Of a stretch of DNA of 6,574 nt, positions 5,195 through 6,574 are shown piece by piece. The notes beneath the pieces were generated by a model. It worked only from the letters and a program-made list of their open reading frames with translations. It was not told the DNA's origin and searched no databases. Within the stretch, counting starts at the first letter, position 1. Each line of letters begins with the position of its first letter. The stretch lies in assembly GCA_002424645.1 (NCBI GenBank), contig DIKU01000048.1, positions 1 through 6,574 on the forward strand. The letters are read 5' to 3'. The translations under genes were made by a program, and so were the position numbers. The DNA comes from Pelobacter sp. UBA5610 (lineage in GTDB: Bacteria > Desulfobacterota > Desulfuromonadia > Desulfuromonadales > Syntrophotaleaceae).

Positions 5195-6030
5195 GCCGCC
5201 CCGCAATACTTGCAGTGGCGAGCATCATCATCGTGTCCTTCGGCACTGCACTCCGGGCAAACCTGCGTCGACACCTTACGGCGGAAGGCCTGCGACATCT
5301 CCACCGTTACAATGCCCGTCGGCACAGCAATAATGCCGTAGCCGAGGATCATGACAACGGAAGCCAGGGCCTGACCGAGGGCGGTTTGCGGCGAGATGTC
5401 ACCGTATCCGACAGTGGTCAGGGTGACGATGGTCCAGTAGATGCTGCGCGGGATGCTGGTAAACCCGTCCGTCGTACTCTCAATGACGTACATCAATGAT
5501 CCGAAGATAACCACCAGGGTAAGGACCGTGTAAAGAAACACAGCTATTTTGCGACCGCTCGCCCGCAACGCATGCATGAGAAGTCGCGCCTCTCCGAGAT
5601 AGGGCACCAGTTTCAGGATACGGAAAATACGCAGAATCCGTAGAATACGGATTACCACCAGATACTGGGTGCCAGGAAGGATCAGACTGAGATAGGTTGG
5701 AATGATCGCCAGCAGATCAACCACCCCGTAAAAACTGACGGCGTATTTGAGCGGCCTGCCGACACATAAAAGGCGTAACAGATATTCGACGGTGAACAGC
5801 AGGGTAAAAAACCATTCAATCCCGTAGAGCAGGTGACCGTACTGCAATCGCATAGCCCCCATGCTGTCGAGCATCACCGCCGCGACACTGGCCAGGATGC
5901 TGGCGATGAGCAACACGTCGAACCCCTTGCCGGCCGGGGTTTCGGCCTCGAATATCACCTCATGCAAAACCGTCCGCCAGCGGGACGCAATCGGCGGCAA
6001 CGCGCGATTCTCATCATTCTGCCAGTTCAT
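5188..6030 (-). CDS. Voltage-gated K+ channel (six-helix) with C-terminal zinc ribbon
   Basis: The 280-residue product has the full Kv-type plan. S1 is at about 38-57, S2 68-89 (with EYLLRLL), S3 99-117 and S4 123-142, with basic residues every third position (R128, R131, R134, R137, K140). S5 is at about 161-183, the pore helix 193-204, the selectivity filter TTVGYGD at 205-211 and S6 219-246. TVGYGD is the canonical K+ filter, and the intact S4 ladder implies voltage sensing. After S6 a short helix leads into a cytoplasmic tail with C258-P-E-C261 and C273-K-Y-C276, a zinc-ribbon arrangement that is unusual for a channel. The frame opens from a GTG at 6057, but the ATG at 6030 has AGGAGG six bases upstream, so I start there. 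It lies 55 bases behind the deaminase on the same strand, so co-transcription is possible but unproven. Its role is probably K+ flux or membrane-potential control. Confidence 0.93.
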   Translation of the reverse strand: MNWQNDENRALPPIASRWRTVLHEVIFEAETPAGKGFDVLLIASILASVAAVMLDSMGAMRLQYGHLLYGIEWFFTLLFTVEYLLRLLCVGRPLKYAVSFYGVVDLLAIIPTYLSLILPGTQYLVVIRILRILRIFRILKLVPYLGEARLLMHALRASGRKIAVFLYTVLTLVVIFGSLMYVIESTTDGFTSIPRSIYWTIVTLTTVGYGDISPQTALGQALASVVMILGYGIIAVPTGIVTVEMSQAFRRKVSTQVCPECSAEGHDDDARHCKYCGAAL

Positions 6031-6036
6031 CGTATT

Positions 6037-6042
6037 CCTCCT
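6037..6042 (-). promoter_or_regulatory. Shine-Dalgarno that fixes the K+ channel start
   Basis: On the minus strand AGGAGG is followed by AATACG and then ATG at 6030. This strong site supports the ATG over the GTG nine codons upstream, which has no comparable site. Confidence 0.85.
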
Positions 6043-6085
6043 GTCGGTATCAGACACGATGAGATCGTTTTATCCACCGGCCTTC

Positions 6086-6523
6086 TCATTCGCCGATATC
6101 TTCATTCCAAAGTGCAGGGTTTTCTCTTATGAATTGACCCATAAGATCCTTGCATGCAGAACTATCCATCAAAACCAATTTTACCCCGTTGGACCGCAAA
6201 TACTCCTCCGATCCACGGAAAGTTTGGTTCTCGCCTATCACCACTTCGGGGATACCATAAAGCACAATGGCGCCGCTGCACATCGCACAGGGAGACAAGG
6301 TGGTGTAGAGTGTGGCCCGTTTATAATCGGCAGCACGCAGGCGACCGGCGTTTTCCAGGCAGTCCATCTCTGCATGCAGCACAACGCTGCTTTTCTGAAC
6401 CCGCTGGTTGTGACCCCGCCCTCTGATTTTTCCGTCAATCACCAATACCGCCCCGATAGGAATGCCACTCTCGGCTAACCCCTTTTTGGCTTCTTCCACG
6501 GCGGCTTGCATAAAATCATCCAC
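6086..6523 (-). CDS. Cytosine deaminase, yeast FCY1 type (zinc-dependent CDA fold)
   Basis: The product hydrolyses cytosine to uracil and ammonia in pyrimidine salvage, judged by close resemblance to yeast Fcy1. Numbered from the GTG at 6523 (145 residues; Fcy1 has 158), it has GRGHNQR (35-41), the zinc motif H50-A-E52, and S-P-C79-A-M-C82. Glu52 is the proton shuttle; His50, Cys79 and Cys82 bind zinc. Substrate-contact residues of Fcy1 also appear present: Asn39 (yeast N51), Phe102 (F114), Trp139 (W152) and Asp142 (D155). The C-terminus, W-N-E-D-I-G-E, is nearly identical to that of Fcy1 (W-F-E-D-I-G-E), which separates it from tRNA adenosine deaminase TadA and guanine deaminase. An ATG at 6538 would add five residues but has only a weak ribosome site; AAGGAG six bases before the GTG and family fit (V/M-D-D-F-M) favour 6523. 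It is probably cytoplasmic and dimeric. The K+ channel follows after 55 bases. Confidence 0.9.
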   Translation of the reverse strand: MDDFMQAAVEEAKKGLAESGIPIGAVLVIDGKIRGRGHNQRVQKSSVVLHAEMDCLENAGRLRAADYKRATLYTTLSPCAMCSGAIVLYGIPEVVIGENQTFRGSEEYLRSNGVKLVLMDSSACKDLMGQFIRENPALWNEDIGE

Positions 6524-6529
6524 CCAACA

Positions 6530-6535
6530 CTCCTT
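6530..6535 (-). promoter_or_regulatory. Shine-Dalgarno favouring the GTG start of the deaminase
   Basis: AAGGAG on the minus strand precedes the GTG at 6523 by six bases. It overlaps the codons just after the alternative ATG at 6538, so translation from that ATG would run through it. The upstream ATG itself is preceded only by GAAGA. Confidence 0.55.
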
Positions 6536-6574
6536 CATTCTTCAGCTGACAAGCCCGCGTGCACATAAACCGGC

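Noticed and set aside
6031..6057. GTG at 6057 as the K+ channel start
   Set aside because: It has no good ribosome site, while the ATG at 6030 has AGGAGG at ideal spacing.
5861..6478. Plus-strand open frame of 205 codons across the K+ channel start and the deaminase
   Set aside because: It is antisense to two strongly supported genes and spans their intergenic gap; no family is recognisable.

Overview
The window is a stretch of an ordinary Gram-negative chromosome. An outer-membrane beta-barrel protein ending in phenylalanine and an MscS-type channel with many membrane spans show a two-membrane envelope. The overall mix (Lpg1974-type barrel, TauE/SafE exporter, bacterial voltage-gated K+ channel, yeast-type cytosine deaminase, moderate GC) would fit a proteobacterium or a Desulfuromonas-like deltaproteobacterium. 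That placement is an impression, not a demonstration. No rRNA, tRNA, CRISPR array, insertion sequence or phage gene was seen.

Layout: three genes run rightward and three leftward, meeting tail to tail near 4120-4137. Rightward are (1) the 3' part of a large MscS/MscK-like mechanosensitive channel that is open to the left window edge and ends at 2094; (2) after a 289-base gap with a good sigma-70-type promoter, a possible operator and a long leader, an Lpg1974-family outer-membrane protein (2384-3538), followed by a very strong hairpin terminator (3593-3637); and (3) a small VOC/glyoxalase-fold protein (3721-4119) that lacks the usual first metal ligand. Leftward, reading from the right edge, are (4) a yeast FCY1-type cytosine deaminase (6523-6086); (5) a six-helix voltage-gated K+ channel with a C-terminal zinc-ribbon tail (6030-5188), 55 bases behind the deaminase; and (6) after a 306-base gap, a TauE/SafE (TSUP) anion exporter (4881-4138).

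Four of the six products sit in the envelope: two gated ion channels, a probable porin and an anion exporter. This could reflect osmotic or ionic homeostasis, but the genes look like separate units and there is no sequence evidence for one shared pathway. The start sites of the outer-membrane protein, VOC protein, K+ channel and deaminase were moved downstream of the longest reading frame, using ribosome binding sites, signal-peptide position and family fit.

I did not find a convincing undescribed multi-gene system. The items most worth a second look are the zinc-ribbon tail on the K+ channel, the yeast-type cytosine deaminase, the perfect 16-base palindrome and the promoter-overlapping dyad in the outer-membrane protein leader, the hairpin that buries the TSUP Shine-Dalgarno, and a Gly-to-Cys-type substitution in the MscS beta domain.
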